A stretch of DNA of 41,000 bases from Haliea sp. (GTDB taxonomy: Bacteria > Pseudomonadota > Gammaproteobacteria > Pseudomonadales > Halieaceae): the NCBI GenBank assembly GCA_016704305.1, contig JADJAL010000045.1, positions 1-41,000 on the forward strand, given 5' to 3'. Below, piece after piece: positions 8,292-17,865 of this stretch; the stretch's first letter is position 1, and each line of letters starts with the position of its first letter. The position numbers and the translations under genes are program-made. The notes beneath the pieces are model-generated. The model was not told where the DNA came from, made no database searches, and saw only the letters and a list, made by a program, of their open reading frames with translations.

Positions 8292-8975
8292 TCAGGCCCG
8301 TGCGCTGATCGCGATGTCGAGCGCGCGCAGGCGCTCGGGAGTACCCACGTCCTGCCATTCACCGGCATAGCGTTCGCCAACCAGGCGGCCCTGCGAGATT
8401 GCTGCATCCAGCAGGGGCCGCAGGGCCAATTTGCCAGGCGCGATGCCGGCAAAAAAAGCCGGTGCGTAGAGGCCAACGCCGCTGTAGGTCCAGCCCATTG
8501 CGCCCGCCGCCAGCACCCGGATCCTGTCGTTGCTATCGAGCGCGAAATCGCCGGCGGGATGCTGCGGCGGGTTGCCGACCATCACGAGGTGGGCGCTTTC
8601 GTTGGCTTGCAGCGCGTACGTCGCCAGGCGTGCGAACGGGTAATCGGTCCAGACATCGCCGTTCACAACAAGGAATGGCGCCTCCCCCAACACAGGAAGC
8701 GCCTGCACAATACCGCCGGCGGTTTCCAGCGGCGCGGCCTCGCGCGAGTAAACGATGTCGACGTCCCAGGCGCTGCCATCGCCGCAGTACGCCTCGATCT
8801 GTTCGGCGAGGTGTGACACGTTGATCACCAGCTCCCGCAAACCCGCCGCCGCCAGCCGCCGGATATGGTGCTCAATCAGCGGGATGCCCGCCACGCGCAG
8901 CAATGGCTTGGGCGTATTGTCGGTCAGCGGCCGCATGCGCTCGCCGACCCCGGCTGCCAGTATCATCGCCTTCAC
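8292..8975 (-). CDS. murU: N-acetylmuramate-1-phosphate uridylyltransferase
   Basis: MurU makes UDP-MurNAc from MurNAc-1-phosphate and UTP, the last step of the peptidoglycan recycling route that bypasses de novo MurA/MurB. The 227-residue protein has the sugar-nucleotidyltransferase start MILAAGVGERMRPLTDNTPK (pyrophosphorylase G-x-G-x-R loop, Lys), the LETAGGIVQALP segment, and the Asp of LVVNGDVWTDYPF for metal binding. Its ATG overlaps the amgK stop (ATGA), so the two are translationally coupled. The gene pair and its position divergent from lptD match Pseudomonas putida, where this route confers fosfomycin tolerance. Confidence 0.9.
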   Translation of the reverse strand: MKAMILAAGVGERMRPLTDNTPKPLLRVAGIPLIEHHIRRLAAAGLRELVINVSHLAEQIEAYCGDGSAWDVDIVYSREAAPLETAGGIVQALPVLGEAPFLVVNGDVWTDYPFARLATYALQANESAHLVMVGNPPQHPAGDFALDSNDRIRVLAAGAMGWTYSGVGLYAPAFFAGIAPGKLALRPLLDAAISQGRLVGERYAGEWQDVGTPERLRALDIAISARA

Positions 8976-10030
8976 GGTGTGTTGCTCCAGGGCTGCCGGG
9001 CAACCAGGGGAGAGAGACGCTGCGAGAACCAGGCATTAAAATCGGCGAACACGCTCTCATCCGACGCGTATTTGGCGGTAATTTCCATTACGTAATCGAT
9101 TACCAGCGGCAGATCGTCGAGGTAGGCGGATTTGCCGTCGCGCAGGAACAGGCGGGCGAACGTGCCGAGCACCTTCAGATGCCGCTGCAAGCCCATCCAG
9201 TCGAACCAGCGCAGGAACTGCGCCTCCTCGACATCAGCCGCCAGGCCCTGCGCGCGCAGCAGGTCGCGATAGGCCAGCGCCCAGCCCTGCACCTGCGCGG
9301 GGGACCACCGGATGTAACAATCGCGGAGCAGCGACACCAGATCGTAGGTGATCGGCCCCACTACCGCATCCTGGAAATCGATCACCGCGAATTCGTCGCC
9401 ACCGCTCGCCATCAGGTTGCGACTGTGGAAATCCCGGTGCACCAGCACGCGCGGTTGTTGCAGCGCACTGTCGATCAACCGCGCCAGTAACCTGTCCAGG
9501 CTGGCCTGCTCCTGCGCCGGCACCGTGTAGCCCAGCAGGCGCTCGACAAACCACTCCTGGAAGCGGCCCAGTTCCTCGCGCAGCAGCGTCCGATCATAGT
9601 CGGCAAGGCCGGCGCTGGCCGTTGCCACCGCGGCCATTCTCGCCAGCACGGTGAACGCCTGCCGATACCATGAATCGACAGAATCCGCATCCAGCAGAGG
9701 CAGAAGCGGTCGGTCACCCAAATCCTCCAGCAACAGAAACCCGCGTTCATAGTCCACCCCCAGCACGGCCGGCACTTTCACGCCCGCGCTGCACAGCAAC
9801 TCATCGACATACACAAATGCGGCATTTTTTTCGGTCGCCGGCGGCGCCTCCACCAGCACATAGCTGCCAGTGGCGAGCACAAGCCGGAAGTAGCGGCGAG
9901 GGCTGGCATCGCCCGCCACCACCGACAGTGTCGGCGGAACGCCGCTGGCAGGCACACCCAGCAGCGCAAGCGCCCAGGGCAAAAGTTCTTCAGGCGCAGG
10001 GCGCAACGACACACAGTTCTCCTGATTCAA
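8972..10030 (-). CDS. amgK: anomeric MurNAc/GlcNAc kinase
   Basis: AmgK phosphorylates MurNAc and GlcNAc at C1 using ATP, feeding MurU. The 352-residue protein has the aminoglycoside-phosphotransferase fold: a P-loop-like region around VVAGDASPRRYFRLVL, hinge LLLEDLGDRPLLPLL, catalytic loop LVHRDFHSRNLM (His-x-Asp...Asn) and the metal-binding VIDFQDAVVGP. The start ATG at 10030 faces lptD across about 60 bases. First gene of the amgK-murU pair; rpe lies 160 bases further on and probably has its own promoter. Confidence 0.9.
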   Translation of the reverse strand: MNQENCVSLRPAPEELLPWALALLGVPASGVPPTLSVVAGDASPRRYFRLVLATGSYVLVEAPPATEKNAAFVYVDELLCSAGVKVPAVLGVDYERGFLLLEDLGDRPLLPLLDADSVDSWYRQAFTVLARMAAVATASAGLADYDRTLLREELGRFQEWFVERLLGYTVPAQEQASLDRLLARLIDSALQQPRVLVHRDFHSRNLMASGGDEFAVIDFQDAVVGPITYDLVSLLRDCYIRWSPAQVQGWALAYRDLLRAQGLAADVEEAQFLRWFDWMGLQRHLKVLGTFARLFLRDGKSAYLDDLPLVIDYVMEITAKYASDESVFADFNAWFSQRLSPLVARQPWSNTP

Positions 10031-10091
10031 AATTTGACGGACATTACCGGGGGGATGCTTTAGACTTCGCCCCCTAGCCCGTTGATATGCC
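10031..10091. promoter_or_regulatory. divergent amgK / lptD intergenic region
   Basis: Sixty-one bases separate two divergent starts, so promoters for both must lie here or overlap the genes. TTGACG (10035-10040) and TTTAGA (10060-10065), 19 bases apart, could serve lptD, but the spacing is long. A GGGGGG run lies in between. Confidence 0.35.
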
Positions 10092-12599
10092 TTGAGATTG
10101 ATGACACTTTACCGTGCCCGCCTTCATTATTGCCTCGCACACGCTGCAGCGCGTGCGGCAGCTGTCGCGCTGGCATTGTGCCTGCCTCTTTTGTACCTGC
10201 CAACTACAGCGCTGGCACAGGGCGATATCGCTGACGACTGCGCTCCCAACAATAAGAACCGGCCGCTCACCTGCGCCACGCGGGAAAAGGCCGCTGCCAT
10301 CGTACCGACGTTCGCCCACGATTGGGTGCCGCTGGCAAAGGTGCCGGAGTCCCTGCGCGACCGTCTGTGCCTGATCTGCGAAGGCCGCTATATCGATCCC
10401 CTGGCACAGGAAAACACCAGCACGCGCCCGGAGAAGACGGAACTCCACGCTCGCGCTGACAGCACCGAGATGGGCGATACAGAGGTGGTACTGGTGGGCG
10501 ACGTGACGGCCATCCAGGGCTATCGCCAGATGCGCAGCGACACGGCGACGATTGACCGCGAAAAGGAAACGGCGACCCTGGTCGGCAATGTCACCCTGCG
10601 CGAGCCCGGGATGTTGCTACTGGGCGATAACGCCAAAATCTACGCCAACACCGGCGAAGCCATCATGTACGACGCCGAGTTCGTGTTCCATGACAAACAT
10701 TTGCGCGGCTACGCCGACATCCTGGAACGGGATGAGAACGACATCATCCACATTCACAACGGCATTTTCACCCACTGTCCACCCGAGGAACGGGATTGGG
10801 TCGTGCTGTCCGACACACTGGATGTCGACATTGAGGAAGGGCTGGCGACCGCGCACCAGGCCACCCTCGAATTGGCCGGCGTTCCGGTTTTCTACACACC
10901 GTGGCTGCGCCTGCCGCTGGACGACCGACGTCGTACGGGGTTTCTGTGGCCGGACTTCGGCAATGACAGCGACGGCGGCCTGGATATCAACGTGCCGTTT
11001 TATTTCAACCTCGCGCCCAATTACGACGCGCTCTACGCCCCGCGCTTCATCCAGGAACGCGGGCTTGACCACGAGTTGCAGGCGCGCTACCTGAACCCGC
11101 TGGTCGGGGATTGGTTCGTGGGCGGCGCTTACCTGCCTGACGACGAGCGCTACCGCGACCAGATCCCCGACAACGAAAGTGCCGACCGCTGGTTGGGCAT
11201 CCTGCGGCAGAATGGCCTGTTTGAGGAGCGCTGGCGCTCACGGATTGATTACAGCGAGGCCAGCGACGTCGATTACATGCGCGACCTGGAAACCGCGAAC
11301 ATCGACGCGCAGCGCAGCACCAGCCTTTTGCAGATGGCCTCGGTGGATTACCTGGGCGACAACTGGCTGACCAGCCTGCGGGCGCAACAGTTCCAGTCGC
11401 TGGCCGATGACATCACAAACAACTATGAGGAACTGCCACAACTCACCAGCGTGTACCGCAGCGCGGGCATGCCGTTTGCGCTGGAACCGATCGCGCTGGC
11501 GCAGTACTCGAACTTTGGCGCCGACGAGGAAGTCGTCACGGGCGAGCGCATCTACGGCGAGGCCGGGATGAGCTATCCGATGCTGTGGCGTTTCGGCTCC
11601 CTTACGCCGACACTGAAATACCGGCAGGTGGATTACGAGTTGACCAATGCGCAGACGTTCCCCGAGGACAGCCCGTCTGCCGGGAGCACCGTGTTCGGCG
11701 TGGACGGGGAGCTGATTTTCGAACGACAGACCAGTTTCAACGATAGAAACCTGCTGCAGACACTGGAACCGCGTATCTACTACCTGTACAGCGAGCGCGA
11801 GGACCAGCGCGACCAACCGCTGTTCGACTCCGCCGACCTGACGTTCAACTATTACCAGCTGTTTCGCGATACCCGCTTTTCGGGACACGACCGACTGGAT
11901 GATGCCAACCAGATTTCGGGCGGGGTGACCACCCGCTATATCGACGAGAAGACCGGTCGCGACCTGCTCAGCGCGAGTATCGGCCAAATCTACTATTTCG
12001 AGGATCGGGACGTGCAACTGCTGAGGGAACTCGCGCCCGAGACGCAGACCACTTCGGATATTGCCGGAGAAGTGGCCTTCGCTCCCACCGCACGGTTCGG
12101 TGTTCGCACCAGCCTCGTGTGGGACCCGAACGAGGAACGCATGGAATCCAGTTTCATCGAGGGCAGGTACACGATGGACAATGGCAGTATTTTCAATCTC
12201 GGCTACGCCTTCCGCCGCGAGTACTTCGCGGAGCTGAGGACGAGCCAGGATGTCAGGTCGCTACAGCCGCAGACCGAAGAAGTCAGGGCCTCTTCTTACC
12301 TGCCGCTCGACAACAACTGGAGCCTCTTCGCCGCCATTAACTACTCACTGGAAGAAAACCTCAGCGTGGAAGATATGATCGGCGTCGAATATGATAGTTG
12401 CTGCTGGACATTCCGCCTGTTGAATTTGCGCTACTACAACAACGACAACGGCGTGCTGCCTGACTTTGACAATCCCGAGCTCGAGAGAAACCAGACCCTG
12501 CAGTTCCAGGTAGTGCTGAAGGGCATGGGTGGCTTGGGCAACCGCATTACCAACATCATGCAAGACATGATTCGAGGTTTCGACGAGCGTGGATATTAA
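10092..12599 (+). CDS. lptD: LPS-assembly outer-membrane protein LptD
   Basis: LptD with LptE inserts lipopolysaccharide into the outer leaflet of the outer membrane. The 835-residue precursor has a signal peptide ending ALA (about residue 42), an LptA-like jellyroll domain (VVLVGDVTAIQGYRQMRSD), and a large beta-barrel domain (GFLWPDFG, LEPRIYYLYSER, ISVGQIYYF-type strands). Cysteines needed for the folding disulfides are present: Cys50 and Cys61 near the N-terminus, Cys229 in FTHC, and the adjacent pair Cys770-Cys771 in DSCCW, matching E. coli Cys173 and Cys724-725. The extra Cys50-Cys61 stretch is longer than in E. coli. Its stop overlaps surA by 11 bases. M4 is an alternative start. Confidence 0.95.
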   Translation: MRLMTLYRARLHYCLAHAAARAAAVALALCLPLLYLPTTALAQGDIADDCAPNNKNRPLTCATREKAAAIVPTFAHDWVPLAKVPESLRDRLCLICEGRYIDPLAQENTSTRPEKTELHARADSTEMGDTEVVLVGDVTAIQGYRQMRSDTATIDREKETATLVGNVTLREPGMLLLGDNAKIYANTGEAIMYDAEFVFHDKHLRGYADILERDENDIIHIHNGIFTHCPPEERDWVVLSDTLDVDIEEGLATAHQATLELAGVPVFYTPWLRLPLDDRRRTGFLWPDFGNDSDGGLDINVPFYFNLAPNYDALYAPRFIQERGLDHELQARYLNPLVGDWFVGGAYLPDDERYRDQIPDNESADRWLGILRQNGLFEERWRSRIDYSEASDVDYMRDLETANIDAQRSTSLLQMASVDYLGDNWLTSLRAQQFQSLADDITNNYEELPQLTSVYRSAGMPFALEPIALAQYSNFGADEEVVTGERIYGEAGMSYPMLWRFGSLTPTLKYRQVDYELTNAQTFPEDSPSAGSTVFGVDGELIFERQTSFNDRNLLQTLEPRIYYLYSEREDQRDQPLFDSADLTFNYYQLFRDTRFSGHDRLDDANQISGGVTTRYIDEKTGRDLLSASIGQIYYFEDRDVQLLRELAPETQTTSDIAGEVAFAPTARFGVRTSLVWDPNEERMESSFIEGRYTMDNGSIFNLGYAFRREYFAELRTSQDVRSLQPQTEEVRASSYLPLDNNWSLFAAINYSLEENLSVEDMIGVEYDSCCWTFRLLNLRYYNNDNGVLPDFDNPELERNQTLQFQVVLKGMGGLGNRITNIMQDMIRGFDERGY

Positions 12600-13869
12600 G
12601 ACTCTTCTATTAGTGGCAAGCCTGGCGGGCGCCGTGTTTATCGCGGCAGCGCCACGGGCCGAGACAGAAATCGTGGACCAGGTGGTGGCCATCGTAGACG
12701 ACGACGTGATCATGGCGAGCGAACTGCGCGAGCGGGTTGCCGCCGTGAGCGGCAATCTCAAGGCCAGGGGCATGCAAATGCCGCCGGAAGATGAACTGAT
12801 TCGGGAAACCCTGGACCGGCTGATACTCGAAAGCATCCAGCTCCAGAAGGGCGAGCGGGCCGGCGTGCGCATCTCCGACGAGCAGCTCAACCAGGCCGTG
12901 CAACGTATCGCGGCACAGAATCGCATGACACTGGAGCAGTTTCGCGCGGCGCTCGCCCAGCAGGGCCAGTCCTATGACGAGGTGCGTGAGCAGGTGCGGC
13001 GGGAAATGATCATACAGCGTGTGCAGGCAGGCAACGTCAACCAGCGCATCCAGATCACCGACCAGGAAGTCGGCAACTTCATGAATACGCAGGAGGGCCA
13101 GTCGTTGACGCAGCCTGAATTCCACCTCCTGCATGCACTGTTGCCTATTACCCCGGATGCCTCCGCCAGCGAGATTGCCGCAGCCGACGCCCAGGTCGAT
13201 GCGGTGATGAAGCGCATTCGCGCCGGCGAGCCGTTCAAACAGGTCATCCAATCGAGTAACTCACCCTATACCTTCACCGGCGGTGACCTCGGATGGCGCA
13301 AACGGGAAGACCTGCCGTCGCTCTTGACCGATGTCGTGCCAAAACTGTCCGCCGGTCAAACCGCCGATCCGGTGCGCTCGGACAGCGGCTACCACATTGT
13401 ATTTCTCGAAGAGGTGCGCGGTATCGAGCAGATCGTCACCCAAACCAAAGCGCGCCACATCCTGGTCAAGCCCTCGGAAATCCTGACCGACGAGCAGGCG
13501 CGGGAGCTGATGGTCGAGCTGCGCGCACGCGCGCTCGCCGGTGAAGATTTCGCGGACCTCGCCAGGCAGTACTCCGAGGATATCGGCTCTGCCCAGGAAG
13601 GCGGCGAGTTGGGTTGGACCACGCCGGGGCAAATGGTGCCGGCGTTTGAAGCCGCGATGGCGGAAACCGCGGTCGACCAGATATCACAACCCGTGCGCAG
13701 CCAGTTTGGCTGGCACATCATCAAGGTGGAAGGGCGCCGGGAGGAGGACATGTCCAACGAGGCCACGCGCGCCAAAGCCATGGATTATGTGCACAATCGC
13801 AAATACCAGGAGGAGCTTGATGCCTGGCTGCGGCAGATCCGCGATGAAGCGTTCGTCGACATCAAATAG
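12589..13869 (+). CDS. surA: periplasmic chaperone / peptidyl-prolyl isomerase SurA
   Basis: SurA escorts unfolded outer-membrane proteins, LptD among them, across the periplasm. The 426-residue protein starts at GTG 12589 inside the end of lptD. A short signal peptide (to about residue 25, APRAE) is followed by the SurA N-terminal domain (VDQVVAIVDDDVIMASELRE), a first parvulin domain around 173-270 (FTGGDLGWRKREDLPSLL) and a second around 285-385 (ARHILVKPSEILTD, GGELGWTTPGQMVPAFE). Co-transcription with its client lptD is the usual arrangement. Confidence 0.95.
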   Translation: MDIKTLLLVASLAGAVFIAAAPRAETEIVDQVVAIVDDDVIMASELRERVAAVSGNLKARGMQMPPEDELIRETLDRLILESIQLQKGERAGVRISDEQLNQAVQRIAAQNRMTLEQFRAALAQQGQSYDEVREQVRREMIIQRVQAGNVNQRIQITDQEVGNFMNTQEGQSLTQPEFHLLHALLPITPDASASEIAAADAQVDAVMKRIRAGEPFKQVIQSSNSPYTFTGGDLGWRKREDLPSLLTDVVPKLSAGQTADPVRSDSGYHIVFLEEVRGIEQIVTQTKARHILVKPSEILTDEQARELMVELRARALAGEDFADLARQYSEDIGSAQEGGELGWTTPGQMVPAFEAAMAETAVDQISQPVRSQFGWHIIKVEGRREEDMSNEATRAKAMDYVHNRKYQEELDAWLRQIRDEAFVDIK

Positions 13870-13896
13870 TCCTGCTACATAGCGATAACGCGGCAC

Positions 13897-14886
13897 ATGG
13901 CGACGCCCAGCATAGCCATCACCACCGGCGAACCCGCAGGGATCGGCCCGGATATCGCACTGATGGCGGCGCAGCGCGACTGGGCGTGCGAACTGGTGGT
14001 GATTGCCGATCCCGCCCTGCTGCAGGAACGCGCGCAAACGCTCGGTCTCCCCATCCAACTGCAACCCTGGGTCGCCGGCGAACCAGCCCGCGCGCAGCGC
14101 GCCGGTACCCTGAAAATACACCCGGTGGCGCAGGCCGTACCGACGATCGCAGGGACACTCAACCCGGCCAACGCGGCTTACGTCATCGACACCCTGAAAC
14201 AGGCCGCACACGGTTGCATGCAAGGCAGCTGGCAGGCGATGGTGACGGGCCCGGTACAGAAATCCGTCATCAACGACGCAGGCATCCCGTTCATCGGCCA
14301 CACCGAGTTGTTGGCGGAGGAAACCGGCGCGCCGCAGGTCGTGATGATGCTGGCGACGCTGGAACTGCGTGTCGCCCTCGCCACCACCCACCTGGCGCTG
14401 AAAGACGTACCGCGCGCGATCACTCGCGAATTACTGCGCCAGACCCTGCGAATCGTACACCTGGACCTGCAAAGCAAATTTGGCATCGGGGCGCCGCGCA
14501 TCGCCGTGCTGGGCCTGAATCCGCATGCGGGAGAAGGCGGCCATATGGGGCACGAAGAGATTGACACGGTGATTCCTGTACTGGAGGAGCTGCGCGCGGC
14601 GGGCATCGATTTACTCGGCCCACTGCCTGCGGATACCGCATTCAATCCCAAGGTGCTGGATAACTGCGACGCGGTTTTTGCGATGTATCACGACCAGGGA
14701 TTGCCGGTGCTGAAGTACTCTGGCTTCGGGCGGGCGATCAACATCACGCTGGGCCTGCCCATTATCCGCACTTCAGTGGATCACGGCACGGCGCTGGATC
14801 TCGCCGGCACCGGCGCGGCGGACTGGCACAGCCTGGAGCAGGCGATTGAGATCGCCTGCCAAATGAGCCTGAACAGGCAGCGTTAG
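13897..14886 (+). CDS. pdxA: 4-hydroxythreonine-4-phosphate dehydrogenase
   Basis: PdxA oxidises 4-phosphohydroxy-L-threonine in pyridoxal phosphate synthesis. The 329-residue protein has TTGEPAGIGPDIALMA near the start, the VTGPVQKSVIND and GHTELLAE stretches, LNPHAGEGGHMGHEE and FAMYHDQGLPVLK (metal-binding His residues) and RTSVDHGTALDLAGTG. It follows surA by 27 bases. In E. coli rsmA would come next; here an ABC exporter pair on the other strand intervenes, with its end 4 bases from the pdxA stop. Confidence 0.95.
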   Translation: MATPSIAITTGEPAGIGPDIALMAAQRDWACELVVIADPALLQERAQTLGLPIQLQPWVAGEPARAQRAGTLKIHPVAQAVPTIAGTLNPANAAYVIDTLKQAAHGCMQGSWQAMVTGPVQKSVINDAGIPFIGHTELLAEETGAPQVVMMLATLELRVALATTHLALKDVPRAITRELLRQTLRIVHLDLQSKFGIGAPRIAVLGLNPHAGEGGHMGHEEIDTVIPVLEELRAAGIDLLGPLPADTAFNPKVLDNCDAVFAMYHDQGLPVLKYSGFGRAINITLGLPIIRTSVDHGTALDLAGTGAADWHSLEQAIEIACQMSLNRQR

Positions 14887-14890
14887 CGCA

Positions 14891-15739
14891 TCACCGCGCC
14901 GCGACAACTTCCTTCTCTCGCACCACCACCCGCGAGTCCTTGACATGCTGGAGATAGGCATCCACTACCGTCGTGGAATCGCCCTCTGCCATGACTTTGC
15001 CCTTCTCCAACCAGATCACCCGGCTGCACAACGACTTGACCTCGCTGGTCGCATGCGACACAAACACGACTGTTTGCTCGCCTGTAATACGGCTCTTCAT
15101 CGCAGTCTGGGCCTTCTCGCGAAAGTGTGCATCGCCCACGCTGAGAATCTCGTCGATCAGCAATATATCCACATGCGTCATCAAAGCAGTGGTGAAGGCC
15201 AGTCTCGAGCGCATACCGGCAGAGTAATCCTTTACCGGTTCGTCAAACGATTCTCCCAGTTCAGAAAACTCCTCGATGCTGCCAAGGAATGACTTTGCCT
15301 GCTTGCGAGTCGAGCCCTGCAACATCGCCGCCAGATACGCATTCTCGCGGCCTGACAATTGAGGCTGGAAACCCAGTCCAAGCGTCAGCAGTGATGCCGT
15401 CTTACCCGGATGGATGCGCACCGTGCCGTGCGTCGGCCCCAAAATGCCCGCCATCAAGCGCAGCAGCGTGGTCTTACCGACACCGTTGCGCCCGATGATG
15501 CCCAGTGTTTCGCCTTCGTAGAGTTTCAGCGACACCTGATCCAAAACGTGGTGCGTCCCACTGTCAAACGACTTCCTGCCAGTGCGATAGCTATGCGAAA
15601 CATTTTCCAGTTCCAACATGGCGAGTCTTTCTATTTCAACAGGCCCGTCAACGGCCGACTCACCCGTCGGGAAAGCGACTGCCTTCTCATCGCCCGGCTC
15701 GTCGCTAACAACAATCGCTGGTTTATTATCTTCACTCAT
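14891..15739 (-). CDS. polysaccharide ABC exporter, ATP-binding subunit (Wzt/KpsT-like)
   Basis: This ATPase would power export of an O-antigen, capsule or teichoic-type polymer. The 282 residues contain Walker A GRNGVGKTT, the Q-loop region LGLGFQPQLSGRENAYL, signature YSAGMRSRLAF, Walker B ILLIDEILSVGD and the switch His in FVSHATSE. A 40-residue acidic N-terminal extension precedes the domain. There is no extra C-terminal carbohydrate-binding domain like that of O9a Wzt, so it is closer to KpsT. ATG overlaps the permease stop (ATGA). No glycosyltransferases are nearby. Confidence 0.88.
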   Translation of the reverse strand: MSEDNKPAIVVSDEPGDEKAVAFPTGESAVDGPVEIERLAMLELENVSHSYRTGRKSFDSGTHHVLDQVSLKLYEGETLGIIGRNGVGKTTLLRLMAGILGPTHGTVRIHPGKTASLLTLGLGFQPQLSGRENAYLAAMLQGSTRKQAKSFLGSIEEFSELGESFDEPVKDYSAGMRSRLAFTTALMTHVDILLIDEILSVGDAHFREKAQTAMKSRITGEQTVVFVSHATSEVKSLCSRVIWLEKGKVMAEGDSTTVVDAYLQHVKDSRVVVREKEVVAAR

Positions 15740-16578
15740 GCCGTTATCGCCTTTAACGCCAGATACTGGCTGCTGCCGCGTATTACCAGCACCATCGCAA
15801 AGACAATAGCACTAAAGACCGCGCCTATCAGGGCAAGATGCACCATATCCGGAGGCGTGTTATGCATCGCAATCTGGCGGTAGGCGTCCAAAACGAAGGC
15901 CACTGGATTCAGGTTCATTACCAAAGCAGCTGTCTCCGGACTGAGCGTACGCACATCCCAAAAAATACCCGACGTGAACATCAGGAACATCATGCCCAGC
16001 TGAATAAGCTGGCTGAAATCGCGCGCCATACAGACCAGGCAGGCACCGATGAATGAGCATGCCACAATCATAATGTAATTGACGACCAGAACTGGCACCA
16101 GATACCACCAGGTGGACGTGACCGAATAACCATCCAACATCAGGAAGGCAAACAACAGGGCAAAGACAACAACCTGCCGGTAAAGCCCTTCATGCACGGC
16201 CGCCAAGGGGAAAAGGGTCATGGGTACTTTGATCTTACCCACCAGGCCTCTTCCACCGACGATGGTGTTGGACGCCTGCGTGACCGTTTTGGAAAACCAG
16301 ATAAACGCGAGTTTTCCCGTTGCCAGGAACATCAGGAAATTGGGCTCGCGAAACTGCATTAACACCACGAAAACGAGATAGAACATGCCCACCCACAACA
16401 GGGGTTCCAGTATCCACCAGAGATAGCCCAAATAGAACTTCATGGCATCCGCGCGCAGCGCCATACGTGCCATGGTATCGACCAGGCGAAAATACTGTGA
16501 GAGAGGCATATAGGGGGAATCTAACCTGTTGTTGTGTCTGTTATGGCAAAAAAGTCGCATGAGTGTACCAAAAAACAA
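15736..16578 (-). CDS. polysaccharide ABC exporter, permease subunit (Wzm/KpsM-like, ABC-2)
   Basis: Partner of the downstream ATPase. About six membrane segments can be seen, starting with the amphipathic YLGYLWWILEPLLWVGMFYL typical of ABC-2 exporters, and including LVPVLVVNYIMIVACSFIGA and MMFLMFTSGIFW. It ends with ARDFSQL and LNPVAFVLDAYRQ, both common in KpsM/Wzm. The start is uncertain: ATG 16578 gives 280 residues, ATG 16509 (MPLSQYFRL) gives 257 and fits the family better. It is divergent from rsmA and overlaps that gene's 5' leader. Confidence 0.88.
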   Translation of the reverse strand: MFFGTLMRLFCHNRHNNRLDSPYMPLSQYFRLVDTMARMALRADAMKFYLGYLWWILEPLLWVGMFYLVFVVLMQFREPNFLMFLATGKLAFIWFSKTVTQASNTIVGGRGLVGKIKVPMTLFPLAAVHEGLYRQVVVFALLFAFLMLDGYSVTSTWWYLVPVLVVNYIMIVACSFIGACLVCMARDFSQLIQLGMMFLMFTSGIFWDVRTLSPETAALVMNLNPVAFVLDAYRQIAMHNTPPDMVHLALIGAVFSAIVFAMVLVIRGSSQYLALKAITA

Positions 16579-16624
16579 TAGCGCATGGTCCAGCCGGCGT
16601 TACAAATGCGACGCAATCGGTACA

Positions 16625-17464
16625 ATGACGGACATGCCTCGACCTCAGCTACAGCATCGCGCTCGCAAACGCTTCGGACAGAACTTCCTGCACGATGCCA
16701 CCGTCATTGATCGCATCGCGGCAGCTGTGCAACCGCGACCCGAACAGCACCTCGTGGAGATCGGGCCGGGACAGGGCGCGCTGACCGCCGCGTTGATCGG
16801 CAGCGGTTGCACGCTGGACGTGATTGAACTCGATCGGGACCTGGTGCCGGGACTGCTGGCGGCATTCTGCCTGAATCCGCGGTTCAAGTTGCACCAGGCC
16901 GATGCGCTGGACTTTGATTTCGCCAGCCTCCTGAACCCACAGCCAACACAGACTACTGGCAACACACCGCGATTGCGCGTGGTGGGCAACCTGCCCTACA
17001 ACATCTCAACGCCGCTGATTTTCAAATTGCTGGAGAACTGCGCCATCATCCAGGACATGCATTTCATGCTGCAGCTTGAAGTGGTGGAGCGCCTGGCCGC
17101 CGAGCCGGGAAGCAAGGACTGGGGCCGGCTCGGCATCATGACCCAGTACCACTGCCGGGTGGACCACCTCTTCGACGTGCCGCCCGAGGCCTTCCAGCCG
17201 GCGCCCAAGGTGCAATCCGCGATTGTGCGCCTGACGCCATGGGCGAACTCCCCATGGCCGCCGTGCGACGAGCGACAACTGCGCGCACTGGTGAAGGCCG
17301 CGTTTGCGCAGCGCCGCAAAACCTTGCGCAACAACCTGAAAGCGATTATACCTAGCACGCAGCTGGAAGCGCTGGGCATCGACCCCGGCGCGCGCGCCGA
17401 AACCCTGCAACTGACACAATTTATTGAGATTACCAACGCCCTCCATGCCGAGAATGCCGTTTAA
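16625..17464 (+). CDS. rsmA: 16S rRNA dimethyladenosine methyltransferase (KsgA)
   Basis: RsmA dimethylates A1518 and A1519 of 16S rRNA late in 30S assembly. Chosen start ATG 16625 (MTDMPRPQLQHRARKRFGQN, 279 residues); ATG 16634 is possible, and a longer frame to 16529 would enter the divergent permease gene. Motifs: FGQNFLHDATVIDRI, SAM motif I VEIGPGQGALTAAL, motif II IELDRDL, motif IV NLPYNISTPLIFKLL, and the C-terminal AFAQRRKTLRNNL. The end overlaps apaG. Confidence 0.95.
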   Translation: MTDMPRPQLQHRARKRFGQNFLHDATVIDRIAAAVQPRPEQHLVEIGPGQGALTAALIGSGCTLDVIELDRDLVPGLLAAFCLNPRFKLHQADALDFDFASLLNPQPTQTTGNTPRLRVVGNLPYNISTPLIFKLLENCAIIQDMHFMLQLEVVERLAAEPGSKDWGRLGIMTQYHCRVDHLFDVPPEAFQPAPKVQSAIVRLTPWANSPWPPCDERQLRALVKAAFAQRRKTLRNNLKAIIPSTQLEALGIDPGARAETLQLTQFIEITNALHAENAV

Positions 17465-17858
17465 GCCATCCCTTGTGGGAATTGATGTGGTCACCGCCTA
17501 TCTACCCAACCACTCGCGCCCGCAAGATCGCCAGTACACCTTCGCCTACACCGTTACCATCAGCAACGGCTCGGACCTGCCCGTGCAGCTGCTGTCGCGC
17601 CACTGGATCATTACCGACGCGGATAACGAGGTACAGGAAGTGCGCGGCGAGGGCGTGGTGGGCGAACAACCGGTGATACCGCCGCAAGCCTCATTTCGTT
17701 ATACCAGCGGTGCCACACTCCCCACGCCGGTGGGCTGCATGCAAGGCAGTTACTCCATGGTGGTGCGCGAACCGATGGACATCGACCCCCGCGAACTGCC
17801 GACCTTTGAGGTGCCAATCCGCGCATTTTCACTGCACACGCCGACGGCGCTGAACTAG
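17445..17858 (+). CDS. apaG: ApaG protein
   Basis: ApaG is a small protein with an immunoglobulin-like fold, usually next to apaH; its exact role is unsettled. The 137-residue product shows TFAYTVTISNGSDLPVQLLS, HWIITDADNEVQEVRGEGVV, GEQPVIPPQASFRYTSGA and CMQGSYSMV, the conserved core. Start ATG 17445 overlaps the end of rsmA, suggesting coupling; ATG 17424 is in frame upstream. Confidence 0.93.
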   Translation: MPRMPFKPSLVGIDVVTAYLPNHSRPQDRQYTFAYTVTISNGSDLPVQLLSRHWIITDADNEVQEVRGEGVVGEQPVIPPQASFRYTSGATLPTPVGCMQGSYSMVVREPMDIDPRELPTFEVPIRAFSLHTPTALN

Positions 17859-17865
17859 CACTCCG

